64,000 nt of DNA, from positions 496,001 through 560,000 of the forward strand of contig NZ_JSYK01000002.1 of assembly GCF_000812875.1 (NCBI RefSeq), in the 5' to 3' direction. The notes below the pieces were generated by a model, which saw only the letters and a program-made list of their open reading frames with translations, made no database searches and was not told the origin of the DNA. The position numbers were made by a program, and so were the translations under genes. This stretch comes from Kaistella solincola (lineage in GTDB: Bacteria > Bacteroidota > Bacteroidia > Flavobacteriales > Weeksellaceae). Positions 52,094-59,952 of this stretch are shown piece after piece (position 1 is the first letter of the stretch; every line of letters begins with the position of its first letter).

Positions 52094-52645
52094 TTAATCC
52101 GTGTAATTTTGTTTTATGTAATCTTCAACTTTTTGCTTGGCATAGTGGTAATTGGTCTTTAAAGTCCCCACGGACATATCTAAAATCTGCGACATATCTT
52201 CGTAGGGTAAGTCTTCATAATACCTCATATTAAAAACCAGTTTCTGCTTATCCGGCAAAGAATGAATCGCTTTCTGCAATAAAACCTGAATTTCATCTGC
52301 ATCGGGCTGCACATTGTCTGCTACTAAATTCTGAAGATAATTGGTAGATTCTTCGTCATTTTTCTGCATTTTTTTCATTTTGTTTAACTGCTGCAAAGAT
52401 TCGTTAGTTGCAATCCTGTAAAGCCAGGTGTAAAGTTGACTTTCCTGTTTAAACTGATGAAAATTCTGATAAGCTTTAATAAAAGTATCCTGCAAAACAT
52501 CCTGTGAGATATCGTGATCCACAATAAATCGCCGGATATGCCAATATAACCTGCTCTGATATGCATCCATCATCATGCGAACTCCTTTTTCACGGGTTTT
52601 CTCGCCAGACATTAAGTTGATAATTTCGGCTTCCTTAATCTTCAT
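52094..52645 (-). CDS. ECF-type RNA polymerase sigma factor
   Basis: 183 residues from the ATG at 52645; an upstream in-frame ATG at 52702 would run through the promoter. Sigma region 2: YQSRLYWHIRRFIVDHDISQDVLQDTFIKAYQNFHQF; region 4: LPDKQKLVFNMRYYEDLPYEDMSQILDMSVGTLKTNYHYAKQKV. These are ordinary ECF helices, with the DxxQDTF motif of core-binding region 2.2. First of a three-gene cassette with a putative anti-sigma and an exported protein, so it probably answers an envelope signal. Confidence 0.93.
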   Translation of the reverse strand: MKIKEAEIINLMSGEKTREKGVRMMMDAYQSRLYWHIRRFIVDHDISQDVLQDTFIKAYQNFHQFKQESQLYTWLYRIATNESLQQLNKMKKMQKNDEESTNYLQNLVADNVQPDADEIQVLLQKAIHSLPDKQKLVFNMRYYEDLPYEDMSQILDMSVGTLKTNYHYAKQKVEDYIKQNYTD

Positions 52646-52681
52646 TGAGATGCAATCGGTGTTTTGATGAGTGAATTGTTT

Positions 52682-52715
52682 AAAAGTTAAAAAAGACTTC
52701 AATTTTTAGTCCAAA
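52682..52715 (-). promoter_or_regulatory. Promoter of the sigma/anti-sigma cassette
   Basis: On the minus strand, TTTG at 52715-52712 and TAACTTTT at 52689-52682, spaced 22 bases. Whether the cassette is autoregulated cannot be seen. Confidence 0.45.
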
Positions 52716-52724
52716 CCAAAATAC

Positions 52725-52732
52725 TATCTTTG
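52725..52732 (+). promoter_or_regulatory. Promoter -7 box of the 52749 operon
   Basis: TATCTTTG, a TAnnTTTG match 17 bases upstream of the ATG at 52749. Divergent from the sigma promoter. Confidence 0.55.
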
Positions 52733-52748
52733 TTTATAATACTTTTCT

Positions 52749-53501
52749 ATGAAGATTGTCATTATAGGTTCGGGCAATGTGGCGTATCATTTATGCAAAG
52801 CATTCGCTCAAAATCATATTCCTGTTGCCCAGATTTTTGGCCGAAATGAAACTGATTTAAAGCAGATTTCTGCCGAACTTGATATACCGTTTTCCACCAC
52901 TTCACTTGCCGATGCAGATTTATATTTAATTTGCGTCAGCGATGATTCTGTTTCGGAAATTTCAAAGTTAATAAAAAATGAAAACTCATTGGTAGCGCAC
53001 ACTTCAGGTTCGTTGGAAAAAGAAATTCTTTCCGGAAATTACCGCAAAGCAAGTTTTTATCCTTTACAGACTTTTTCCCGGGCTAAAATGCTGAATTATT
53101 CCGAAATACCATTCTTCATCGAAGCTGAGAAAAGAGAAGACGAAAGTTTGCTTTTCGATTTAGCTGAAAAAATCAGCAAGAAGGTGATGCGTTCAACTTA
53201 TGAAAAGCGAAAATATATCCATTTAACGGCTGTTTTTTCCTGTAATTTTGTAAATCATCTTTTTGCGCGGGCGAAAGAAATTTCAGACCGTGAAGAAATT
53301 CCGTTTGACTATTTTTTACCATTAATTAAAGAAACCACCCAGAAAATAGAGCATATTGAGCCGAAATTAGCGCAAACCGGTCCCGCGGTGCGGAATGACA
53401 AACGAGTTCTGCAGCTTCACGAAGAACTTTTACCGTCTGATGAGCACCGGAAAATCTACAAAACGCTGAATGAATCTATTAAAAAAATGTATGAGCTATA
53501 A
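52749..53501 (+). CDS. Rossmann-fold DUF2520 protein
   Basis: 250 residues: an N-terminal NAD(P)-binding domain (MKIVIIGSGNVAYHL, residues 1-15; AQIFGRN in the second strand) and a C-terminal helical DUF2520 domain (KYIHLTAVFSCNFVNHLFARAKEI). The fold matches F420-dependent or ketopantoate-reductase-like oxidoreductases, but the reaction is unknown. It overlaps the KdsC-like gene and heads the set DUF2520-KdsC-Maf-PorW. Confidence 0.88.
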   Translation: MKIVIIGSGNVAYHLCKAFAQNHIPVAQIFGRNETDLKQISAELDIPFSTTSLADADLYLICVSDDSVSEISKLIKNENSLVAHTSGSLEKEILSGNYRKASFYPLQTFSRAKMLNYSEIPFFIEAEKREDESLLFDLAEKISKKVMRSTYEKRKYIHLTAVFSCNFVNHLFARAKEISDREEIPFDYFLPLIKETTQKIEHIEPKLAQTGPAVRNDKRVLQLHEELLPSDEHRKIYKTLNESIKKMYEL

Positions 53502-54009
53502 ATCCAGATTAAAAAATATAAAAGCCTTTGTTTTTGATGTTGACGGCGTATTTACAGACGGAAGTGTGGTTTTGATGCCCGACAAAAGCATGTGCCGCGT
53601 GATGAATGTTCTAGATGGTTACGCGGTGGTGCAGGCCCGAAAACATGGCTACCCGATTTGTGTAATTACCGGCGGTGACGATCCTTCTGTCCGAAACAGA
53701 ATTCATTATTTGGGAATTACCGATTATTACGCAAAAATCGGCGATAAGCTGGAAAAATTCGAAGAATTCAAGCAAAAATATCAGCTTAAAAACGAAGAAA
53801 TTCTCACCATGGGCGACGATATTCCCGATTTACCGATGATGAAGATTTCGGGAATTTCCGCATGCCCAAAGAATTCGGTACCCGATATTAAATTGATTTC
53901 ACATTATATTTCTCCGATCGAAGGCGGAAAAGGCGCCGTTCGTGATGTGATTGAACAAGTGATGAAAGTGCAGGGAACCTGGCAGTTTGATGATACAAAA
54001 AGTGTTTAA
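53491..54009 (+). CDS. kdsC: HAD phosphatase, KdsC-like
   Basis: 172 residues from ATG 53491, overlapping the DUF2520 gene by 11 bases; ATG 53470 would give a longer overlap. HAD motif I AFVFDVDGVFTDG with Asp16 and Asp18, motif II VITGGDDPSVRNR and motif IV MGDDIPDLPMMK. The lack of a cap domain and the sequence type fit the C1-type KDO-8-phosphate phosphatase of LPS synthesis. N-acylneuraminate-9-phosphatase-like alternatives exist in the same family. No kdsA or kdsB is adjacent. Confidence 0.85.
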   Translation: MSYKSRLKNIKAFVFDVDGVFTDGSVVLMPDKSMCRVMNVLDGYAVVQARKHGYPICVITGGDDPSVRNRIHYLGITDYYAKIGDKLEKFEEFKQKYQLKNEEILTMGDDIPDLPMMKISGISACPKNSVPDIKLISHYISPIEGGKGAVRDVIEQVMKVQGTWQFDDTKSV

Positions 54010-54023
54010 ATAACCGGAAGAAA

Positions 54024-54581
54024 ATGAAAATATTACTCGGTTCAAACTCGCCGCGCCGCAAAGAATTATTAAAGGAATTAGGTTTTGATTTTTCCGTCGT
54101 CAAAATCGATTGTGAAGAAAATTATCCTGAAGATTTGCCGGTTTCCGAAATTGCCGGTTATCTCTCGGAATTGAAATCGTCTGCTTACGGAAATTTAAAA
54201 AACGATGAAGTTTTATTGACGGCAGATACCATTGTGGTTTTAAACGAAACCGTTTTAGGAAAACCTGAAAAAGAAGTACAGGCACGGGAAATGCTCGAAA
54301 AACTATCCGGCAAAATTCACGAGGTTTATACCGGAATTACCATACGGACTTTAGAAAAAACCATCACAAAGACCGATGTCGCGCAAGTGGAATTTGAAAA
54401 TCTAAGTTCAGAAGAAATAGATTTTTATATTAAAAATTATCAGCCGTTCGATAAAGCCGGCAGCTATGGAATTCAGGAATGGCTGGGCATGGTAAAAATT
54501 CGGTGCATTTCGGGCAGTTTTTTTACAATTATGGGTTTGCCCACGCATTTGGTCTATAAACTGCTGAAAGATTTAAAATAA
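54024..54581 (+). CDS. maf: Maf-family nucleotide pyrophosphatase
   Basis: Hydrolyses dTTP/UTP or modified nucleoside triphosphates to the monophosphate, a house-cleaning enzyme linked to septum formation. 185 residues: phosphate-binding LGSNSPRRKELLKELG at 4-19, VLLTADTIVVLN (Asp catalytic), LGKPEKEVQAREMLEKLSG and the closing YQPFDKAGSYGIQEW. Starts 14 bases after the kdsC-like gene. Whether YhdE- or YceF-type specificity applies is not clear. Confidence 0.93.
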   Translation: MKILLGSNSPRRKELLKELGFDFSVVKIDCEENYPEDLPVSEIAGYLSELKSSAYGNLKNDEVLLTADTIVVLNETVLGKPEKEVQAREMLEKLSGKIHEVYTGITIRTLEKTITKTDVAQVEFENLSSEEIDFYIKNYQPFDKAGSYGIQEWLGMVKIRCISGSFFTIMGLPTHLVYKLLKDLK

Positions 54582-54635
54582 AAAATATCGGCATAAAAGA
54601 CCATATTTTTGCTAATTTTATAATCAGCATTTTAC
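54582..54635. repeat. Dispersed AT-rich hairpin between maf and porW
   Basis: AAAATATCGGCATAAAAGAC then CATATTTTTGCTAATTTTAT. It has the TAAAA loop and the ATTTTTGCTAATTTT tail, and contains a TATTTTTG box at 54603-54610 that could start porW transcription. Confidence 0.5.
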
Positions 54636-54665
54636 AATAAAATCCTGATTTAAAAGTTATTATAA

Positions 54666-57161
54666 ATGATGAAAAAAATTATACTTTTCCTTTTAACAAT
54701 CGTGGTTATTAACTCCTGCTCATCGCGGAAGAAAGCCAACGATTCCACTTTCTTGAAAGGATTTTTCACCTATTATAATACCTTATTTAACAGTAAAGAT
54801 GCGCTGGAAACCGAGTTGCGCAACCGCGATAAAAGCCACCGGGACAATTTTTATGCGCCGTACATCCAGATTCTTACCTATGAAAATCAAGCCGAAGGAA
54901 GTGAGCTGAATAACGCTTTGACGGGCGACGATTTCGATCCGGGTTTTACAGGTTCCAACATGCGCGGAACGCCGGGTTCGCCTGGAAATTTTCAAGGTGA
55001 CGGTGGTGGCCGCGGGAACGGCGGTGGTGCCACAATTCTGGAAATTGCAGAAGCAAAAGCGCTGAAAGCAATCGCAAAATATTCAGTGCTGAAAAATGGC
55101 GAAGAAAAAAACAAAAAGATTTTTGATGCGCACATTTTGCTTGCGCAGGCACGTATTTACCAAGAAAAACCTCTGGAAGCTTTAGATGCGCTGAACTATC
55201 TTTTCACCAATATGCGCGAAGATAAAAGATTGCCATTGGCGCGTATTTACCAGGGATTGGCCTACACAAAAATTGGAGATTATGCACGTGCAGAAGAGAT
55301 TTTTGCTAATTTAAAGCGTAGCGACATTAATAAAAATCATCAACAACTTGCCAGCATTTATTATTCAGAAATGCTGCTGAATGCCGGTAAAAAACAGGAT
55401 GCGATCATCGAGCTTGAAAATGCTTATGTCATCAATAAAAACAGAAAGTTACGCAGCCGGATTTCGTTTCTGCGTGGGCAAATTCTGGCAGATTTAGTTC
55501 GGGACGGAGAAGCGCGCGAAAGTTTTGTTACCGCATACCAAAACGCAAACGACTTTGAATTTGAAGTGAAATCTCAAATCGAAATTGCGAAAACCTTTAA
55601 CGGAACCGACGATGATTTCAACGGTGCAAAAGAATATCTGGAAAATATCAGCAAAAAAGGCACATATGCCTCGAGAAAAAATGAATTTTACTACGCGCTT
55701 GGTTTGATGGCGAACAAAGCCGGAAAAAAAGAAGAAGCCAAACAGTTTTTTGCACAATCTTTGGCCGAAAAAATTTCCGATCCACAGGTGCGAGGCTTAA
55801 CGTATTATGAAATTGGAAAAGATTATTTCGAAAACAGCGATTACCTTTCTGCGGGCGCGTTTTACGATTCAGCTTTGGCGGTAATGACCTATGAACCGGC
55901 AAAAATTCTTTTGCAGGAACAGTTTTCCAATATTAAAAATGTCTCTGCAAATTATTATTTAATTAAGAAGAACGACAGTATTTTGAATTTGACCAAAATG
56001 CCGCAAGCGGAGAGAACTGCGTACTTCACCACGTATATCGACGCGCTGAAAAACAAAGAAAAGCAGCAGGAAATCGCACAGCGAAAAGCGGACAGAAGTA
56101 AAGGTTTTGACACTGGAGATTATTCAGCAAATTCGGCTTTTGCAGGAAATGCAGGCGGTTTTCAGAACTTCGATAATTCCAAAGGCAGCTTTTATTTTGC
56201 AAATACCGGAACTGTGGCAAAAGGTGAATCCACTTTTAAGCAAATTTGGGGGAACCGCACACTTAACGACGACTGGCGAACTTCGGTGCGCAGCAATTCC
56301 ATTGAAGACCTTCGCAATGAAGCGCTGGGACTTTCTACGGCGCCAAATCCACGACGTTTTGAACCCACTTTCTACATTGACCAGCTTCCGACCAGTCTCG
56401 CGGAAATAACGGCTTTAAAGAAAGCGCGAGACACAGCGTCGCTTGCTTTGGGAAGAATGTATGAAAGTTATTTTGGCGATACCGAACTTGCCACAAAAAC
56501 TCTGTATGATTTGGTTGATCAGCAGCCTGAAGAAGAAACGAAACTACAGGCGCTTTACCAGATATTTTCGATGAATTATGAAAAAAATCCGGCCGGAGCG
56601 GAACGCGCAAAACAAACCATTCTTACCGAATTTCCATATACTTCGTATGCAGAATTTGTTCGAAATCCGAAAAATAAAGTGTTCTCGCAGTCTTCTGATG
56701 AGGTAGAAAAAATGTACGCTGATGCTTTCTCGCTGTATAAAGAGGAAAAATTTGAGGAAAGCAAAACGTTGATTCAAAATGCTTTAGCGAAATATCCAAA
56801 AGATGCTTTAGTCCCGAAATTTGCGTTGCTAAATGCCTTTAATACTGGAAAAACCGCGGGGAAAGAAATTATGATTTTGCAGCTGGAACAGATTGCGCTG
56901 AATTATGCCAACACTACTGAAGGGGAAAAAGCCGCCGAAATGCTGAAATACCTGCACAGCGATTTACAGTTTGAAACTACCGACAGCGCGGGAAATGTGG
57001 TACAACCGACGCGTCCGGAAAATTCGGGGCAAAAAATCCCAGATTCTATAAAAGTGGATACGGATGATCTTCCGCAAAAAGCTCCACCAAGACCAGGTGG
57101 AAGGGGAACGCCGCAAGATGTGCCGCCAAGTGGGAGCGGGGAAAAACCCAAAACAAAATAA
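54666..57161 (+). CDS. porW: Type IX secretion TPR lipoprotein PorW/SprE
   Basis: Periplasmic lipoprotein of the type IX secretion system, required for secretion and gliding in its group. 831 residues: signal with lipobox VINSCSS (Cys18), an early FLKGFFTYYNTLFNSKDAL segment typical of PorW/SprE, a Gly-rich stretch near residues 95-120, then many TPR-type helix pairs (KALKAIAKYSVLKNGEE, GDYARAEEIFANLKRS, ADAFSLYKEEKFEESKTL) and a Pro/Gly-rich tail. Length and layout match PorW. Only this and gldH of the T9SS/gliding set are in the window. Confidence 0.88.
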   Translation: MMKKIILFLLTIVVINSCSSRKKANDSTFLKGFFTYYNTLFNSKDALETELRNRDKSHRDNFYAPYIQILTYENQAEGSELNNALTGDDFDPGFTGSNMRGTPGSPGNFQGDGGGRGNGGGATILEIAEAKALKAIAKYSVLKNGEEKNKKIFDAHILLAQARIYQEKPLEALDALNYLFTNMREDKRLPLARIYQGLAYTKIGDYARAEEIFANLKRSDINKNHQQLASIYYSEMLLNAGKKQDAIIELENAYVINKNRKLRSRISFLRGQILADLVRDGEARESFVTAYQNANDFEFEVKSQIEIAKTFNGTDDDFNGAKEYLENISKKGTYASRKNEFYYALGLMANKAGKKEEAKQFFAQSLAEKISDPQVRGLTYYEIGKDYFENSDYLSAGAFYDSALAVMTYEPAKILLQEQFSNIKNVSANYYLIKKNDSILNLTKMPQAERTAYFTTYIDALKNKEKQQEIAQRKADRSKGFDTGDYSANSAFAGNAGGFQNFDNSKGSFYFANTGTVAKGESTFKQIWGNRTLNDDWRTSVRSNSIEDLRNEALGLSTAPNPRRFEPTFYIDQLPTSLAEITALKKARDTASLALGRMYESYFGDTELATKTLYDLVDQQPEEETKLQALYQIFSMNYEKNPAGAERAKQTILTEFPYTSYAEFVRNPKNKVFSQSSDEVEKMYADAFSLYKEEKFEESKTLIQNALAKYPKDALVPKFALLNAFNTGKTAGKEIMILQLEQIALNYANTTEGEKAAEMLKYLHSDLQFETTDSAGNVVQPTRPENSGQKIPDSIKVDTDDLPQKAPPRPGGRGTPQDVPPSGSGEKPKTK

Positions 57162-57187
57162 AAGCGGAGATTATTCTTCGCTTTTTT
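57160..57187. terminator. Terminator across the porW and tsaB stop codons
   Basis: AAAAGCG-G-AGA (57160-57170) pairs with TCT-T-CGCTTTT (57175-57185), loop TTAT. The stem includes the last codons of tsaB on the minus strand and ends porW on the plus strand. Confidence 0.75.
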
Positions 57188-57851
57188 TCATTTTCACACC
57201 CTGAAATTCCTTTAGATAAAAAGGTTCAAAGTAGGCAACATCTTCAAATTCCTGATTTTCAAATTTATTAGCCGCTTTTTTGACCAAAAATTTCGCACTC
57301 GGGAAAACCTCAGCATTAAAATCTGCTTCGATGTTCTGTAAAATATCTTGAGCTTTAGCCGCGCCGTCACCTACGAAAAGAATTTTTTTACCCTGAAATT
57401 CCGCAAAAGAATTTTCATCTAAAATTTTTGCTTCCGTGTCGGCTAATAATTCTCCGGAAAAACCATCAAATACCGCCGAATAAACTTCCATTCTACGCGC
57501 ATCGATTAAGGGAATAATTAAATCATAACCTTGATTTAAAAAGGATTCAACCATCGTTTCCAAAGAATTTACAGCGATAAGCGGAATGTTTAAACCATAG
57601 CAAAAACCTTTTGCAGACGATGATCCAATGCGCAAACCCGTGTAGGAACCCGGACCTTTTCCAAGCGAAACGGCATCGATATCGTTCAAAGTAAGTTTTG
57701 CGCCCTCCAAAGCCCATTGCACGAATAAATGTAAACTTTCGGACTGCTTATAATTGTCGGAAACTTCTTCGCAGAGACAAAGCAGTTTATCGCCGTCTGA
57801 AATGGCAACAGAACAGTTTCGGGAAGAGGTTTCAAGGTGAAGAATTTTCAT
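57171..57851 (-). CDS. tsaB: tRNA threonylcarbamoyladenosine protein TsaB
   Basis: Partner of TsaD in making t6A37 of ANN-decoding tRNAs. 226 residues, ASKHA fold: MKILHLETSSRNCSVAISDG, the LGKGPGSYTGLRIGSSSAKGFCYGL block (about 63-87) and LIPLIDARRMEVYSAVF. No TsaD-type metal motif, as expected for TsaB. It ends 9 bases from the convergent porW. The SDR gene is 34 bases upstream. Confidence 0.94.
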   Translation of the reverse strand: MKILHLETSSRNCSVAISDGDKLLCLCEEVSDNYKQSESLHLFVQWALEGAKLTLNDIDAVSLGKGPGSYTGLRIGSSSAKGFCYGLNIPLIAVNSLETMVESFLNQGYDLIIPLIDARRMEVYSAVFDGFSGELLADTEAKILDENSFAEFQGKKILFVGDGAAKAQDILQNIEADFNAEVFPSAKFLVKKAANKFENQEFEDVAYFEPFYLKEFQGVKMKKSEE

Positions 57852-57860
57852 AATTTAAAA

Positions 57861-57895
57861 TGGAAAAATTTACCGTTTTAGCCGGTTATTTTCTG
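57861..57895. repeat. Dispersed AT-rich hairpin over the SDR stop codon
   Basis: TGGAAAAATTTACCGTTTTA then GCCGGTTATTTTCTG. Core ACCG-TTTTAG-CCGGT, and the SDR stop (57888-57886) lies in the right arm. Confidence 0.6.
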
Positions 57896-58635
57896 TGAAT
57901 GGTTCTTGGTTCGCTTTGCGCTGCCGGGAAAATAGTAAGGTCGGAAATGCTGACATGTTTCGGTGCATTAATGCAATAGGAAATGGCATCGGCGATATCA
58001 GCGGCTTTTAAAGCATCGTAACCCGCGTAAACGGTTTTCGCACGCGCTTCATCACCTTTAAAACGAACATTCGAAAAATCGGTTTCTACAGCGCCAGGTT
58101 GGATGTTGGTGACCTTAATTCCATGTTCCGTAAGCTCAAGCCGCATACCTTCAGAAATTACGTCAACCGCCTTTTTTGAAGCGCAGTACACCACGCCGTT
58201 TGCGTAAGTCTGGCGCGCCGCGACCGAGGAAATATTTACAATGTGTCCGGAATTGCGTTTGATCATGCCGGGAATAATCATTTTAGAAACGTATAAAAGT
58301 CCTTTTACATTACCGTCAATCATGGCATCCCAATCTGCGGTATCGCCTTTTGGTAATGAATCTAAACCATGTGCATTTCCTGCATTATTAATTAAAACAT
58401 CGATATTTTTCCAGTCTTCAGGTAAAATTTCAAAAGCGCTTTCAACTTCTGGTAAAAACCTTTGGTCAAAGTTTAAACTAAAAACTTCGGTAAACTGCGA
58501 AAGTTCATGTTTAACCAGATCTAAAACTTCAGTTCTGCGCCCGCAGATAATCAGTCGGAAACCCTGTTGTGCTAAAAGTTCTGCGGTGGCTTTTCCAATT
58601 CCGGAAGTTGCCCCGGTGATTAAGGCTGTTTTCAT
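57886..58635 (-). CDS. Short-chain dehydrogenase/reductase (YdfG-like)
   Basis: NAD(P)-dependent oxidoreductase, 249 residues. TGATSGIGKATAELL at residues 7-21 (nucleotide-binding), LINNAGNAHGLDSLP, the active-site Ser in VNISSVAAR and Tyr-Lys in VVYCASKKAVDV. The overall pattern, with KVTNIQPGAVETDFSNVRF, is close to E. coli YdfG, a 3-hydroxy acid/serine dehydrogenase. Specificity remains a guess. Located 11 bases downstream of yraN. Confidence 0.93.
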   Translation of the reverse strand: MKTALITGATSGIGKATAELLAQQGFRLIICGRRTEVLDLVKHELSQFTEVFSLNFDQRFLPEVESAFEILPEDWKNIDVLINNAGNAHGLDSLPKGDTADWDAMIDGNVKGLLYVSKMIIPGMIKRNSGHIVNISSVAARQTYANGVVYCASKKAVDVISEGMRLELTEHGIKVTNIQPGAVETDFSNVRFKGDEARAKTVYAGYDALKAADIADAISYCINAPKHVSISDLTIFPAAQSEPRTIHRK

Positions 58636-58646
58636 TTCAATAAATT

Positions 58647-59018
58647 TTAATTCGCATCAAAGCTTTGAAAAGCATCTTCCAAATGCTTGATTTCTAATTT
58701 GCCGCCGTCATCCGGCAGCACGGTAATAATATCAAAACGCACCTCCTGGTTGATATTGTGGTGCTTCAAATACTGGTCTGCCGCTAAAACCAACAGTTTT
58801 TTCTTGGTTTTTGTAACGGCTTCTTCCGGCGCCATAAAAATATCTGTACCGCGCGCTTTCACCTCTACGATGATAATCTCATTTTTGAAAGCAGCAATGA
58901 TGTCAATTTCTGCATGCTGAAACCGGAAATTTTTTTGCAGAATTTTATAACCTTTTTCCACCAAAAAATTTGCTGCTAATTCTTCCGCCAAATTACCAAA
59001 ATCGTTATGCTCCGCCAT
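58647..59018 (-). CDS. YraN/UPF0102 family nuclease-like protein
   Basis: 123 residues of the UPF0102 family, which has an endonuclease-like fold. The PD-(D/E)xK-type signature is visible as AEIDIIAAFKNEIIIVEVKARG (residues about 35-56), preceded by the AANFLVEKGYKILQKNFR motif. Its role in DNA processing is not proved. It overlaps the start of the next gene upstream (LD-carboxypeptidase) by 14 bases, so translation is probably coupled. Confidence 0.93.
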   Translation of the reverse strand: MAEHNDFGNLAEELAANFLVEKGYKILQKNFRFQHAEIDIIAAFKNEIIIVEVKARGTDIFMAPEEAVTKTKKKLLVLAADQYLKHHNINQEVRFDIITVLPDDGGKLEIKHLEDAFQSFDAN

Positions 59019-59952
59019 TGTAGTAAAATTGAACGGTTACACTTTCTGCAACTTCCATTTTTATGGCAGCGCCAATGATCAGCGGCTTATTATTAAAAAT
59101 ATGACCGTTTGGAAAACCGAAAATTACCGGGAAATCGTATTTTTTCAGCCGTTCAGAAATGATTTGATATGCAAAATCATCAAAGCTTTCATCGTAGTTT
59201 TTATTCTCTTTTTCTTCGCCCATATTGATCATTCCGCCAACAATTAAACCTTTGATTTTGCGGAATACGCCTGCAAGTTCCAGACTCATCAGCATGCGGT
59301 CCAGGGCGTAAAATTTCTCACCAATATCCTCGATAAACAGAATTCTGTTTTTGAATTTGAAAGAGTAGGGCGTGCCCAGTAAAGCATAAATCAGTGCCAA
59401 ATTTCCACCGACGAGCTGACCTTCGGCGTTTCCGTTTTTGTTCAGCAAATGCTTTTCAACATTGTAAAAAGGCTTTTCACCTTGCATGATGTCAAAAATT
59501 AAATCATAACTATCTTCCGAAACGCCAAAACTTGAAGTTTTGATGGTTTGCCCGTGAATTGAAGCAAAATTATTTTTTAATAAATAGCTCTGGATGGCGG
59601 TATTGTCTGAATATCCGATATACCATTTCGGATTTTTTTTAAATTCCGAAAGTTTGAGATGCTGAAGCAAATGCTGGCTTCCGTAGCCTCCGCGCGACGC
59701 CCAAATTGCTGAGATTTCATCGTCATTCAGCGCCCAGTTTAAATCAGAAATCCGTTCTTTTTCAGTGCCAGCGTAATTGTATCCGTGATTGTATTTGGTG
59801 AAAATATATTTTCCTACAACCGGCTCGAAACCTTTTTCCCGAATTAAAGCCATTCCTTTTTGGAGTTGATCTTCGGTGACCATTCCTGCGGGAGAAATAA
59901 TGGCAATTTTCGCCCCTTTTTCAATGTTTTTTGGGAAAATAGCTTTTTTCAT
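59005..59952 (-). CDS. LD-carboxypeptidase (S66 family)
   Basis: Cytoplasmic serine peptidase of the LdcA/MccF family, releasing D-Ala from the tetrapeptides of recycled muropeptides. 315 residues. ISPAGMVTEDQLQKG at the start; nucleophile Ser in WYIGYSDNTAI (near residue 107); FIEDIGEKFYALDRML (Glu) and the C-terminal FGFPNGHIFNN (His) complete the triad regions. It overlaps the LysE-type gene by 4 bases and yraN by 14 bases, forming an operon. A microcin-immunity role is less likely in this setting. Confidence 0.93.
   Translation of the reverse strand: MKKAIFPKNIEKGAKIAIISPAGMVTEDQLQKGMALIREKGFEPVVGKYIFTKYNHGYNYAGTEKERISDLNWALNDDEISAIWASRGGYGSQHLLQHLKLSEFKKNPKWYIGYSDNTAIQSYLLKNNFASIHGQTIKTSSFGVSEDSYDLIFDIMQGEKPFYNVEKHLLNKNGNAEGQLVGGNLALIYALLGTPYSFKFKNRILFIEDIGEKFYALDRMLMSLELAGVFRKIKGLIVGGMINMGEEKENKNYDESFDDFAYQIISERLKKYDFPVIFGFPNGHIFNNKPLIIGAAIKMEVAESVTVQFYYNGGA

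Noticed and set aside
52646-52702. Longer start for the ECF sigma factor
   Set aside because: The start would lie within or next to the -33/-7 promoter elements, and the extra residues have no match to sigma region 2.
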